The position numbers and the translations under genes are program-made. From assembly GCF_002736205.1 (NCBI RefSeq), contig NZ_CP024091.1, positions 372,001-436,000 on the forward strand: 64,000 bases of DNA, written 5' to 3'. The notes beneath the pieces are model-generated. The model saw only the letters and a list, made by a program, of their open reading frames with translations. It ran no database searches and was not told the origin of the DNA. Of the stretch, positions 16,928 through 26,536 are shown piece by piece. Every line of letters begins with the position of its first letter. Position 1 is the stretch's first letter. This stretch comes from Pedobacter ginsengisoli (GTDB lineage Bacteria > Bacteroidota > Bacteroidia > Sphingobacteriales > Sphingobacteriaceae).

Positions 16928-19738
16928 TTAAAAGCTATAGTTTAAAATTAATTCTAATATAGGATTTTGATTATATACTTTGTTTACAAAAACACACCTG
17001 GCGCCAACATCAACAATTGGCTGATAGCGCAACAGGTTCATACTACTACGCAATTCAAAACCAAAAGTTTTAGGTTCTGCTAAATTTGTTTCCGAGCCAA
17101 TGTTCTCGTAGTGGCAAAACATGCCTGCTCTCAGGTTTCTGATATAAGCCAGCGGGCCGATTTCAGCATCAGGAAAAACGATAGGGAAACGGTAATTGAA
17201 AAGCAGGGTGTTTCTAAGAATACTTTTTGCCCTGATGTTGCTATAGCCATAAACCGTATTGATTTCCTGATTGTACAACCTGATGCCCGAGGTGTTTTGG
17301 TAATTAAAGTTGGCAAGGAAGGAGTGGTTTTTTAGCACACCAGGGAAATACATAAATCCTTCGAAGGCAAATAAACTGCCCGCAAGATTTTCGTCGAACG
17401 GTTGGTGCATGTAAGAAATTCTGAATATCTGAGCCCATTTCGGAGCAATGTCTCTGGCTGCTTGTGCCGTACTGTGGTTAAAAGTGAAATTGTATTCCAT
17501 CGGAAAAATTAATTTGCTGATGAAATTTTTGGGCAGGTTTTCGGGCTGGTACCGTTGGGTATAGCTGGTGAGTACGTTGAACGAAAAATTGTAACTCTCA
17601 TTTAGCGCGTTTAAGCTTATTGGGACTGATGCCTGGAGTTGTATGTTGTTTTCTCTCCAATCGCCTTGCAGAACGCCTGATTTTGTGTTGTAGAGGGTTC
17701 TTCGGGGTCGGTTCCTGTAAGTTGCCCGCAGTATGGGGTAAAAACTTTTTAGGGTGAAGCCAGCGTTGTACTCAAATTTTTTCAGGTCGCGGTAATAATC
17801 AACTCCTGCAAAAAAACCAAAAGTGTTAAGCAGATTGTCGGAATTTAATTGCAGTCCGCCGCGGTATTCATTTTCTATAATCGGAATTATGCTGTGTACG
17901 TTGAACAGATTTGCCCACGTACGGTATGGTTTTGAAGTATAGGTGCTGTCGGGAATGTTGTCAAAAACATTCGTAGTGTTTTCCTGTCGTTGTGTTGCGC
18001 CTCCGAAATAAGCGAAGTTGTTTTCGCCCGGAGTTTTTGGCTGCAATGTCATTTCTGAAATTCCATAGCCCGATAGGGTGTAGTTATTGAAAATGATAGA
18101 AGTGGTGCTGTCGGCTTGTGTTGGGTTAAAGGCGCCGTATTTAGAAGCGCTCAGAGCGCTTATCTTTTTTGAAATGGTATCTATGCTGTAAATGTTGTCG
18201 ATTCCGTTGTAGTGTGCGTTAAAAGCTATTCCTCGGCCAATGTATATTGGTCTGCTTATCTGCTGTTGCGTTTCTTTTAGCAGTTGTTCGTTTTTTTCCT
18301 CCCGGTCGGTAACCCATAAAGCCTTTCCTTTTTCGCTAACGCTGATGTAGGTGATCAGATTTGCTGTTGGGTTGTAGGAAGGCGTTTGCAGTATCAGGTT
18401 TTCCGGATTTGGGATGGTGTTTAGAATTTTGCCGGTTTCTGCATCAAGTTCTATCAGGTTGCACTTGTTGCTGAGGTCGAATTTTACTGCGACTATTTTT
18501 TTTCCATCGGCAGAGAGTGTGGGCGAGAAAATCCGGCTTCGGGTAGTTAGTTTTTTTTGTTGGCCGGTTTTTAGGTTGTAACTGCAAATTACGCTGTAGC
18601 TGCGCTGGCGATATCTTGGGTCGTAACGGATCTCATCCCAAACCACAGCATCGTTCGCGTAACTAAACCATGGCTGCTCCTGGTAACCGATGCTTAGTAG
18701 TTTCTTTTCTTTTTTTGCGCTGTCGATTATTGTGAAATGTGCTGTCTCTGCCTTGCTTTGTTTCAGTGTCAGAATTTCGCCGCTTTTAATTTTTACAGGG
18801 AGGAAGTAGTTTGTTGCAAATTTTGAATCCTTGTTTAGCGAAGGGTAATTTTCTGTTTCAGATTTTTCTGACTGCGCAGTCCATTCTTTTTTTAAAGTTT
18901 CGGTTGTTTTGTTAAACCATTTTTTTGTGCCGTTGCCGGTGAACTTTTTTAAACTGTTCGAAAAGGGGTAAGGTCTTATTGGCCTTTTACGGATGTCGGT
19001 AAGCAGGCTGTCGAAAATATTTTTTCCGAATTCTTTTCTGATGTTCGATGCCATCAGGTACCCGAGTTGGTAGTAACCGGGAGTGATGTCTTTTTCTGAT
19101 CCAAAGCTGACTTTGCTGTATGAAAATTTTTTGCCTTCGAGTAAGCTGGTTCGGTAAGGCATGATCCATGAAGGCTGCCTTCCGCGACCGGCATTTGTAA
19201 GTGCAGTTTCGATGGTTACTGCATCGCCTTCAAAAAACCAAAGTGGGATGCTAACTCCAAACCAGGCGAAGTAAACATACTCGGGAAAAGGGTAGGCCTG
19301 TCCGCCGGTTAATTTGTCGAATTGAGCAACGTGTCGAAGCTCGTGAACGGCCAGGTTATTTAGCCAATCCTGACTGTCGAATTGTTGAGGAGGAGTGGTG
19401 TAAAATTCAGACTTTTTTGGAGCCAGCTGAACGAAGCCGTTTGCCATCACCCCACGGTTTTGAAGGACGAGTGGGAGGGTGGTTTTTTGTCTTCTCAGAC
19501 TACCTCCAACACGAGGGTAAATGTAGCCCAGGGTATTGGCCATTCTTTGCGCTTCTTTTTCGAGTTCGTCCGGAAAGATGATCCTGAAGCCGGAAGCATT
19601 TATTTGCCGCCATTTTACACTAAGTGGGTTTTGTTCGCTGCCAAAAATCTGTGCAAAAGCACTATGTGAAATAATACTTAAAGTTATTGTAATTATTAAT
19701 TTGATTATCAGTTTGTTTAACTCTTTATTTAGTGTCAT
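16928..19738 (-). CDS. exported gluzincin-like peptidase with beta-propeller and C-terminal beta-barrel
   Basis: A 936-residue protein with a signal peptide ending at FAQ (residue 30). Residues about 40-250 look like a peptidase MA-type gluzincin domain: HELRH at 132-136 fits HExxH, and WFFEGDAV near 167-174 places a candidate third zinc ligand at Glu170. Residues about 290-600 contain repeated strands such as FSPTLSADGKKIVAVKFD, typical of TolB/WD40-like propellers. The last 300 residues alternate polar and hydrophobic positions and end in aromatic LILNYSF, as outer-membrane barrels do. Similar proteins in Bacteroidota are unnamed and no substrate is known. The start ATG at 19738 keeps the signal peptide. 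Confidence 0.7.
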   Translation of the reverse strand: MTLNKELNKLIIKLIITITLSIISHSAFAQIFGSEQNPLSVKWRQINASGFRIIFPDELEKEAQRMANTLGYIYPRVGGSLRRQKTTLPLVLQNRGVMANGFVQLAPKKSEFYTTPPQQFDSQDWLNNLAVHELRHVAQFDKLTGGQAYPFPEYVYFAWFGVSIPLWFFEGDAVTIETALTNAGRGRQPSWIMPYRTSLLEGKKFSYSKVSFGSEKDITPGYYQLGYLMASNIRKEFGKNIFDSLLTDIRKRPIRPYPFSNSLKKFTGNGTKKWFNKTTETLKKEWTAQSEKSETENYPSLNKDSKFATNYFLPVKIKSGEILTLKQSKAETAHFTIIDSAKKEKKLLSIGYQEQPWFSYANDAVVWDEIRYDPRYRQRSYSVICSYNLKTGQQKKLTTRSRIFSPTLSADGKKIVAVKFDLSNKCNLIELDAETGKILNTIPNPENLILQTPSYNPTANLITYISVSEKGKALWVTDREEKNEQLLKETQQQISRPIYIGRGIAFNAHYNGIDNIYSIDTISKKISALSASKYGAFNPTQADSTTSIIFNNYTLSGYGISEMTLQPKTPGENNFAYFGGATQRQENTTNVFDNIPDSTYTSKPYRTWANLFNVHSIIPIIENEYRGGLQLNSDNLLNTFGFFAGVDYYRDLKKFEYNAGFTLKSFYPILRATYRNRPRRTLYNTKSGVLQGDWRENNIQLQASVPISLNALNESYNFSFNVLTSYTQRYQPENLPKNFISKLIFPMEYNFTFNHSTAQAARDIAPKWAQIFRISYMHQPFDENLAGSLFAFEGFMYFPGVLKNHSFLANFNYQNTSGIRLYNQEINTVYGYSNIRAKSILRNTLLFNYRFPIVFPDAEIGPLAYIRNLRAGMFCHYENIGSETNLAEPKTFGFELRSSMNLLRYQPIVDVGARCVFVNKVYNQNPILELILNYSF

Positions 19739-20196
19739 ATTTGTTGTTTACTAAAATAATTAGTAATTGTATTTTTTTGAAGGCTTATTTTGATGATTTT
19801 TTAATTTATATATATTAATTTAATTTTCTGATTTTCAAATAAATATATTAATTAATTAAAGAACTGATAATTCTGATTTTTGTGAATTTTTAGCGCTTAA
19901 ACTGGGGTTTTTGAGTTTCTTGCGCTAATTGATTTCAGGTTGTCGGAATCTGCTGTTAAGGTACACTAATTAAGCTTAAAATACAACAAAAATTCTTTGT
20001 TAAAATTTCATAATGTATACGGAAATGATAAAACCGAAGCAATAAAATGCTGGCAAAATGTGCTGTATTTTTAGAAGAAATGGAGCGTTTTTTTGCGTCT
20101 GATTTTTATATTGCAGACGCTTTATTGATCTGTTGGTTATGGGATTTTGGAGGCCTTAAATCACTCCTTAAACCAGCTCTTTTAAGGCGCATTTTA
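19739..20196. other. AT-rich gene-free stretch
   Basis: This 458-bp stretch is very AT-rich, with runs of AATTAA in the first 120 bp, and shows no reading frame I would call a gene. A 7-bp stem hairpin (GCGTCTG with CAGACGC, 20095-20120) lies downstream of the truncated EamA gene and could end its transcription weakly. Nothing else is recognisable. Confidence 0.6.
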
Positions 20197-21027
20197 CTAC
20201 TGTAAATTCTTTCTTTTTTTGTAGATAGGGTAAAGGAAAACTGAGCCTAAAATAAGCCCGGCCCCGAGGTAAAATCCAGTCGACATTGCCTCCTTGGTTC
20301 CGAAGAAAATGAAGGCTAGAAGGATGCCGTAAACAGGTTCGAGATTGGTGATGAGCGCTACTCTGAAAGCCGACAAAGTTCGCATCACAGACACGCCGGC
20401 AACATAGGCAAGTGCGGTACAAATGGTGCCTAAAACGGTAAGGTAAATCCAGTCGGTAAGGCTTAAATTAAACGCTTCAGTAAGCAGGCTTTGGTCGGCA
20501 AAACGATACATTGTGATCCAGAAAAAGGCACCCGAAATCTCATAAAATCCAATAATTTTATGGTCGCTTTTTTGGACTAAAGTTGAATTTATGGTGGCAA
20601 ATAGGCTCGATGCAACAGCTGAAGCAAGTCCGAAAATGATACCCAAAGTATATTGCGATTCGAATTTAAAGATCATATATATGCCTGCAATGATGATTAA
20701 ACCAACGATGACATCGGATATCTGTATGCGTTGTTTCTTTATCAGAGGCTCTAAAATTGCTGTAAAAAGGGTAAAGGAAGAGAGGCATACAAGGGCTACA
20801 GAGACTGTTGACACCTTAATAGCATGAAAAAACAGTATCCAGTGTACAGCTACTATGCTGCCGGTAAAAAAGAACTGTAAAAACTGCTTTTTAGTTACCC
20901 TGATACTGGTTTTGGTTACTGTGAAGTAGATAAATGGAGTTATGTAACCGGAGTCATTATTTAGGTGCTTTTCGCAGTAAATAATAGCCAAGCAGGCCAA
21001 AGAAAAGTGTGGGTGCAAGCACTGCAA
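20197..21027 (-). CDS. EamA/DMT family transporter, 5'-truncated
   Basis: The product resembles inner-membrane EamA (RhaT/DMT) exporters. Only eight membrane helices can be counted, against ten in the family. Similarity begins around FIYFTVTKTSIRVTKKQF, which in full-length relatives is roughly residue 60-70, so helices 1-2 are missing. The reading frame continues upstream only by running 71 bp into the 3' end of the lptG-like gene (MQCLHPHFSLAC...), and that part has no EamA character. No ATG exists between the lptG stop and the first helix. The gene is probably a deletion remnant, joined almost directly to the lptG stop codon. A functional shortened protein translated from within lptG is less likely. 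Confidence 0.65.
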   Translation of the reverse strand: MQCLHPHFSLACLAIIYCEKHLNNDSGYITPFIYFTVTKTSIRVTKKQFLQFFFTGSIVAVHWILFFHAIKVSTVSVALVCLSSFTLFTAILEPLIKKQRIQISDVIVGLIIIAGIYMIFKFESQYTLGIIFGLASAVASSLFATINSTLVQKSDHKIIGFYEISGAFFWITMYRFADQSLLTEAFNLSLTDWIYLTVLGTICTALAYVAGVSVMRTLSAFRVALITNLEPVYGILLAFIFFGTKEAMSTGFYLGAGLILGSVFLYPIYKKRKNLQ

Positions 21028-22060
21028 ATAGTGGAGAAGTGCCTCCTTTTAGGGAGAACATTTTGGCAAATTGGTTCATTACAATGTACCCAAAGCTTAA
21101 TAAAATACCTATTCCAAGGGGTAAGCCAACGCCTCCGCGCACCTTTCTGGAGGATAGTGCAACCCCAATAAGAGTTAAAACAAATGCCGAAAGAGGGTGT
21201 AAATAGCGCTTATACTGCTCAAATAACAGGTCATTCCAGATACCTGTGCCTCTGGTTTTTTCCTTTCTGATTTTATCAGATAACTCTTTGTTGCTCAGGT
21301 TCTCAAATATGTTGTCGTAGGCCGAGAAATCATCAGGCCTCATATCCAGAACTGTGTCTTTAGGTTTGGTCATTTCCCTTACAAAGGTCTCTTTAAGGCC
21401 ATTAATATACCTTACAGAGTAGTTTGTTAGCTTCCATGATCTTTTAAGAGAATCGTACGATATTTCTTCTGCAACGAGCTTTTTGGTTAGTACATCGCCT
21501 TTAAAATTATCTAATGAGAACCTGCTTCCCTTCTTTGTTTTATTGTCAAAACTATCCATGTAGATGTAGGTATTTGCATCTAATTTCATGTGGATGTTGT
21601 TCTTGCTTGGCGAAGCATTCTTCTTAACGTAGGTATTTTCGAAGCTGTTTTTAAGCTGATTTGTGTAAGGCAGTATGTACAGATTTGAGGCCAGATTTAC
21701 AGAAAATATGATAAATGCTGATATAAAATAAGGCAAAAGGAAGCGGTTAAAACTTACTCCACCACTCAAAATAGGCACAATTTCGGTCTGATCAGCCATC
21801 TTCGCTGTAAAGAAAATTACAGCAATAAAGTTGATTAGAGGCGAAAGCATATTAACATAAAAAGGGATTGAACCTGCGTAATAGAGGGTTATAACCTGCC
21901 AAAAAGTAAGGTTTGCGCTTAGAAAATCGTCTAGCTTCTCCGACAAGTCAAAAATAACAATGATCACTACAAATAAGGTCAGGGTGTATAAAAACGTGCC
22001 CAGATACTTACTGATAATGTACCAATCAATGATTTTAATCCTGTCTTTAAAGAAACTCAT
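20957..22060 (-). CDS. LptF/LptG family permease
   Basis: A 367-residue inner-membrane protein of the YjgP/YjgQ family, the permease half of the ABC exporter that extracts LPS from the inner membrane for the Lpt bridge. Hydrophobic segments are seen near 12-35, 53-80 and 100-122, then a periplasmic beta-rich domain (about 135-260), then three more helices near 270-360. This is the usual six-helix layout. It starts directly after the tgt stop codon with no gap, an arrangement that suggests coupled translation. Whether it is LptF or LptG cannot be decided here. Confidence 0.85.
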   Translation of the reverse strand: MSFFKDRIKIIDWYIISKYLGTFLYTLTLFVVIIVIFDLSEKLDDFLSANLTFWQVITLYYAGSIPFYVNMLSPLINFIAVIFFTAKMADQTEIVPILSGGVSFNRFLLPYFISAFIIFSVNLASNLYILPYTNQLKNSFENTYVKKNASPSKNNIHMKLDANTYIYMDSFDNKTKKGSRFSLDNFKGDVLTKKLVAEEISYDSLKRSWKLTNYSVRYINGLKETFVREMTKPKDTVLDMRPDDFSAYDNIFENLSNKELSDKIRKEKTRGTGIWNDLLFEQYKRYLHPLSAFVLTLIGVALSSRKVRGGVGLPLGIGILLSFGYIVMNQFAKMFSLKGGTSPLFAVLAPTLFFGLLGYYLLRKAPK

Positions 22061-23191
22061 CTATAATTTATTCCCTAAGATAGTTACCATTTTGTTTTTC
22101 CATGCATAAAACTCGCCTGTAATGATTTTTTCGCGGGCTTGTTTAACTAACCACAGGTAAAAATGTAGGTTGTGCAGGGTAGCTATTTGTGCACCAAGGA
22201 TCTCTTTTGAGTGCATTAGATGCCTTAAATAAGCTTTAGAATACACTTGATCTGCATACAGATCGCTATCAGCTTCAATAGGCGAGAAGTCGTTCGCCCA
22301 CTTCTTATTGCCAATATTTATGATGCCATTTTTAGTGAAAAGCATGCCGTTTCTGGCATTTCTTGTAGGCATTACACAGTCGAACATATCTACACCTAAC
22401 GCAATATTCTCTAAAATATTGATTGGAGTACCAACACCCATTAAATAACGAGGCTTTTCGTACGGTAAAATATCGCATACAACCTCAGTCATTCCGTACA
22501 TTTCTTCAGCAGGTTCACCAACCGATAAACCACCTATTGCATTACCCTCACGATCCATAGATGCAATAAATTCAGCTGATTTTTTTCTTAGATCCTTATA
22601 AACCGAGCCCTGTACAATAGGGAAAAGGGTTTGGTTAAAGCCGTATTTTGGTTCTGTTGAATCGAACCTTGCACAGCAGCGTTTTAGCCAGCGATGGGTC
22701 ATATTAATAGACGAAGCTGCATATTTATAATCACAAGGATAAGGTGTACATTCATCAAAAGCCATAATAATGTCGGCCCCAATGGTACGTTGTATATCCA
22801 TTGCATATTCAGGCGTAAACAGGTGTTTAGAACCGTCAATATGCGAGTTAAATGTAACGCCTTCTTCTTTTATCTTTCTTACCTGGCTTAAAGAATATAC
22901 CTGATAGCCACCACTATCAGTTAAAATCGGGCGGTCCCAGCCAATGAATTTGTGTAATCCGCCGGCTTGTTCAAGTACATCTAAACCTGGTCTGAGGTAT
23001 AAATGATAAGTATTTCCGAGGATTATTTTAGCATCGATATCATTTTTGAGCTCCCTTTGGTGTACCGCTTTAACTGTTCCGGCAGTGCCTACAGGCATGA
23101 AAATAGGGGTTTGTATCTCCCCATGGTCTGTTGTAATTGTTCCTGCTCTTGCTTTTGAATGTGTATCTTTTGCCTCTAAACTAAACTTCAT
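22061..23191 (-). CDS. tgt: queuine/preQ1 tRNA-ribosyltransferase
   Basis: Exchanges G34 for preQ1 in GU(N) anticodon tRNAs during queuosine synthesis. It has 376 residues. ILTDSGGYQVYSL (Asp92) and DMFDCVMPTRNARNG (nucleophile Asp271) are intact. The usual bacterial zinc site, CxCx2C plus His, is not: the three cysteine positions, aligned through YSKAYLRHL, read Ser309, Leu311 and Asp314, while His340 remains in TLHNLHFY. The tail therefore probably folds without zinc. The gene forms a gapless pair with the lptF/G-type gene. Confidence 0.92.
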   Translation of the reverse strand: MKFSLEAKDTHSKARAGTITTDHGEIQTPIFMPVGTAGTVKAVHQRELKNDIDAKIILGNTYHLYLRPGLDVLEQAGGLHKFIGWDRPILTDSGGYQVYSLSQVRKIKEEGVTFNSHIDGSKHLFTPEYAMDIQRTIGADIIMAFDECTPYPCDYKYAASSINMTHRWLKRCCARFDSTEPKYGFNQTLFPIVQGSVYKDLRKKSAEFIASMDREGNAIGGLSVGEPAEEMYGMTEVVCDILPYEKPRYLMGVGTPINILENIALGVDMFDCVMPTRNARNGMLFTKNGIINIGNKKWANDFSPIEADSDLYADQVYSKAYLRHLMHSKEILGAQIATLHNLHFYLWLVKQAREKIITGEFYAWKNKMVTILGNKL

Positions 23192-23363
23192 CTGTGTACG
23201 TTTATTGATTTTTGATTATTTAGAAGTTCGTGTGTAAACTCCAGTTTCAGAAAATCAGGGCAAAAGTAGCAAAAAACCAGCTATTTACAGGCTAAATTTT
23301 TTATCAACATAAATGTACATTACAGATTAAAAATGAGAAATTTGCCGGTTACAAAAATACATC

Positions 23364-24485
23364 GTGGAATTAACCTTAATTGAGAGCTGCCTGCTCGGCG
23401 CTTTAATCTTTTGCTTTTTAGTACAGCTATATTTTAGCCTCTTTGTTCACTTAAAACTAGCTTTAGTTAAAATAGACCCTATCCCTGAAACAGGTAAAAA
23501 ACCGTTAAGCGTGGTAATTTGTGCGCGTAACGAAGTTAAGAACCTCACAGAATATCTGCCGTCGGTTTTGGAACAGAATTATCCTGATTATGAGGTTATT
23601 GTAGTTAATGACAGATCGTGGGACGGAACACGTGAGCTGCTTGAATCTTTTGAAAAACAGTATAAACACCTTAAAGTTGTACAGATAAGCGAGGGAGAGA
23701 AATTTATAGCAGGAAAGAAATTTGCGGTAACGATGGGTATTAAGGCAGCCACAAATGAATGGCTTGTTTTTACAGATGCCGACTGTTTGCCAGCATCGCA
23801 AGATTGGTTATTGGGTATGCAGCAACCTGCAGATGAGCATACAGATATCCTTTTAGGCTACTCGCCATACATGAAAAAGAGAGGGATATTGAATGCTTTA
23901 ATTCGTTTCGAGACATTTTTTACAGCAGTAAATTACCTTTCATTTGCATTAAAAGGTATGCCTTATATGGGTGTTGGACGCAATATGGCATATAAAAAAT
24001 CGCTGTTTTTTAAGAAAAAGGGCTTTGCCGCACACATGCATATTCCTTCGGGCGATGATGATCTCTTCGTAAATGCGCATGCCACAAAAAGTAATACCGC
24101 AATTTCTATTAATAAAGATGCTCATGTTTGGAGTGAGCCTAATACAAGCTTTGGGGCTTATTTGAGGCAGAAAAAGAGACATTTTGGAGCAGGTAAATTA
24201 TATAAGGGAAAACATAAGTTTATCCTTTCTTCACAAATTGTTATCCAATTCCTGTTTTATGCGTTATTTGTAGCTTTATTGTTTTTTAAAGCTACCTTAT
24301 ATATATCGCTTGGTGTTTTTGTGCTGAGCATTATAATCAGGTGTTTTGTTTATCCGCGTCTGTTAAAGCGGTTAAGTTATGGTAATTTGAGCTTTTGGTT
24401 TCCTGTTTTGGATATTCTATTGTTCATTTTCCTGGTGTTTAATGGCATTCTGTCTATATTTGTTAAAAAAGTACAGTGGAAATAA
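23364..24485 (+). CDS. membrane-bound family 2 glycosyltransferase
   Basis: A 373-residue processive-type GT-A enzyme. An N-terminal helix (about 8-30) precedes the GT2 domain, which has VVICARNEVKNL, VIVVNDRSWDGT, FTDADCLPAS (the DxD-like metal site), SGDDDLFVN and a QKKRHFGAG motif in place of QxxRW. Three or four helices follow from about residue 285. This layout suits polysaccharide or glycolipid synthases, but the sugar is unknown. The start is GTG at 23364. The last 10 bp overlap rsmG. Confidence 0.82.
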   Translation: MELTLIESCLLGALIFCFLVQLYFSLFVHLKLALVKIDPIPETGKKPLSVVICARNEVKNLTEYLPSVLEQNYPDYEVIVVNDRSWDGTRELLESFEKQYKHLKVVQISEGEKFIAGKKFAVTMGIKAATNEWLVFTDADCLPASQDWLLGMQQPADEHTDILLGYSPYMKKRGILNALIRFETFFTAVNYLSFALKGMPYMGVGRNMAYKKSLFFKKKGFAAHMHIPSGDDDLFVNAHATKSNTAISINKDAHVWSEPNTSFGAYLRQKKRHFGAGKLYKGKHKFILSSQIVIQFLFYALFVALLFFKATLYISLGVFVLSIIIRCFVYPRLLKRLSYGNLSFWFPVLDILLFIFLVFNGILSIFVKKVQWK

Positions 24486-25108
24486 AGTCTACTCTTATAC
24501 AGAAATATTTTAAAGGGCTAACTGATCAGCAGATAGCTCAATTCGATCAATTGTATGAATTATACAGTTTTTGGAACTCCCAGATCAATGTAATTTCAAG
24601 AAAAGATATTGATGAATTGTATGAACGTCATATTCTGCATTCGTTGGGAATTGCTAAATTCTGCACTTTCAAAGCAGGAGAACGGGTACTGGATGTTGGT
24701 ACCGGAGGTGGATTTCCTGGTATTCCGTTAGCTATTCTTTTCCCCCAAACCCATTTTCATCTGGTAGATTCTATTGGTAAAAAAATTAAAGTAGTTACTG
24801 AGGTAGCCTCAGCACTGGGTTTAAAGAATGTTAAGGCGAGTCATTTAAGAGCTGAACAGATTACCGATAAGTACGATTTTGTGGTGTCAAGAGCAGTTAC
24901 CAGGCTTATAGATTTTTACCCGTGGGTTAAAGGTAAGTTTAATAAAGACTCTAAAAATGCCATTCCTAATGGTATACTATACTTAAAAGGTGGTGATTTG
25001 AAGGAAGAGATTTCTGAATCACGACTGAAAGCGGAATTGTATCCGCTTTCAGATTACTTTGAAGAAGAGTTTTTTGAAACTAAATTCGTGGTTTATATCC
25101 CGCAGTAG
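24476..25108 (+). CDS. rsmG: 16S rRNA (guanine527-N7)-methyltransferase
   Basis: A 210-residue AdoMet enzyme that makes m7G527 in 16S rRNA, the site linked to streptomycin sensitivity. The AdoMet loop VLDVGTGGGFPGIPLAILFP begins near residue 75. ISRKDIDELYERHILHSL and VVSRAVTRL are RsmG hallmarks. The start is GTG at 24476, inside the end of the glycosyltransferase gene, with a 10-bp overlap. It is not next to gidA/mnmG here. It is convergent with the M56-family gene, with 3 bp between the stop codons. Confidence 0.92.
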   Translation: MEIKSTLIQKYFKGLTDQQIAQFDQLYELYSFWNSQINVISRKDIDELYERHILHSLGIAKFCTFKAGERVLDVGTGGGFPGIPLAILFPQTHFHLVDSIGKKIKVVTEVASALGLKNVKASHLRAEQITDKYDFVVSRAVTRLIDFYPWVKGKFNKDSKNAIPNGILYLKGGDLKEEISESRLKAELYPLSDYFEEEFFETKFVVYIPQ

Positions 25109-25111
25109 AGG

Positions 25112-26536
25112 TTAATTGTCTGGGTTGGCTTCGAAAGTAACGGTACCTTTTTGTATTATTTTGGCACCATCTTTTGTAGGTTTTCCTAGTTTTTCTTTAG
25201 AGTCATTTTTAGATGTTCCCAAGTTCCCTATCCCTGTAAAAGTGATTCTTTGACTCTTTATTTCCTTTGCCGGTTCTCCATTCTTGTTATTTGAAGTGAT
25301 ACCGTCATTTTCTTTAATAGTTATTGATTTTCCTTCCTCTTTTACTGGCTCAACAGGCGGTGGTGGAGGAGGTACCAGTTTATCAGGAACTACTATCGGT
25401 GGCGGAAATTTCACTTTTTCACCTGATTTGGCTCTTTTTGGTCGCGCGGGTGCATCAGGTTTTACGATTGGTGGCGGGAATTTGACGGTTTTAACTTTAG
25501 GGGGTGGCGGTGGCGGTGGCGCAATCCTAACTTCTACAACCTCGCCTTTTTTTGTTGGTTTGGATTTTACATCTGATTTAGTCTTAAACTCTTTTGCTTC
25601 ACTTGCTTTTTTCTTAGGCGTTTCCTGTTTTACGGTTTGATTGACCTCGTATTTCTCCGGATACAGGTCTATCATCGCATAATCTTTAGTGAACGCCATA
25701 GTGGATGCACAGAGCATTCCTCCGGCAATTGGCAATGCAAACAGGAGTTTGAGCCTTGCTCTTCCCGTTGACTTTTCTTTGTTTAACATGTTAATTCTCC
25801 TTTTTAATATTGATTGATTGAATATTTGATTGGTAAGCTGATTAGACACAATACCGAAGGAGTTTTGAATCAAAAACATAGCGTACTGATGTTTCTGGAT
25901 ATCCTTACCTGTTGTAATGTCGTCAGCAATGTATTCGTGCAGCAGCTTAATTTCCTTTTTAATAAAATAAGTAACCGGATTAAACCACGATACTATCTGT
26001 ATAATTTCAAAGAAAATAATGTCTAAGCTGTGTTTCTGCTGTATATGCACCATTTCATGCTTAAGAACAGTGTGTTTCTCCTGTACAGCCGGGTTTAAGA
26101 ACAATAGATTAAAGAATGAGAATGCGGCATGAGATTCATCCAGTTCTACATATGTAATCCTGCCTGCCCTCTGTTTATTAGCATTAATAGAAAGTAAAAT
26201 GATCTTATAGATGCTAATTCCCATTTTTATGGCAAAAGTTAAAGCTATAAGGAGGTAGCAGTATACCAACAGTTCATTTAGGGTAATAGCACTGGTCTTT
26301 TCTGTTGCTTGTGCCAATTGAACCGACAAAACCCTGACTTCCTGTTGCTTGTTTAATAAATTATTAAGGTATCCTACCTGCAAAAGTGGAATAATAAAAG
26401 CTATAATACTTGTAATAATAAGGTAGTATCTATTTAATGAATAGAAAGTTTCCTTATGTAAAAGCAAACGGTAGAAGCCGTAAAACGCAGCTAAATATAG
26501 ATTAGCCTCCAGCAGATAGTACAACCAGTTCATCAT
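25112..26536 (-). CDS. BlaR1/MecR1-like M56 metallopeptidase with proline-rich tail
   Basis: A membrane antirepressor-type protein of 474 residues. Helices lie near 5-22, 38-58 and 90-115. The zinc motif HEMVH is at 160-164, with EYIADD downstream giving the third ligand. In BlaR1 systems this protease leads to cleavage of the BlaI repressor when the periplasmic sensor is triggered. Here a fourth helix (about 265-285) is followed not by a penicillin-binding domain but by about 190 residues rich in Pro and Lys, with a repeated FPPPIV block and PPPPPPP runs that resemble a TonB linker. The signal is therefore not obviously a beta-lactam. It overlaps the blaI-like gene by 4 bp. Confidence 0.85.
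   Translation of the reverse strand: MMNWLYYLLEANLYLAAFYGFYRLLLHKETFYSLNRYYLIITSIIAFIIPLLQVGYLNNLLNKQQEVRVLSVQLAQATEKTSAITLNELLVYCYLLIALTFAIKMGISIYKIILLSINANKQRAGRITYVELDESHAAFSFFNLLFLNPAVQEKHTVLKHEMVHIQQKHSLDIIFFEIIQIVSWFNPVTYFIKKEIKLLHEYIADDITTGKDIQKHQYAMFLIQNSFGIVSNQLTNQIFNQSILKRRINMLNKEKSTGRARLKLLFALPIAGGMLCASTMAFTKDYAMIDLYPEKYEVNQTVKQETPKKKASEAKEFKTKSDVKSKPTKKGEVVEVRIAPPPPPPPKVKTVKFPPPIVKPDAPARPKRAKSGEKVKFPPPIVVPDKLVPPPPPPVEPVKEEGKSITIKENDGITSNNKNGEPAKEIKSQRITFTGIGNLGTSKNDSKEKLGKPTKDGAKIIQKGTVTFEANPDN

Noticed and set aside
25284..25640. Plus-strand open frame of 118 codons rich in Gly and Thr opposite the M56 gene
   Set aside because: It is the complement of the proline-rich tail (Pro codons read as Gly on the other strand) and has no start context.
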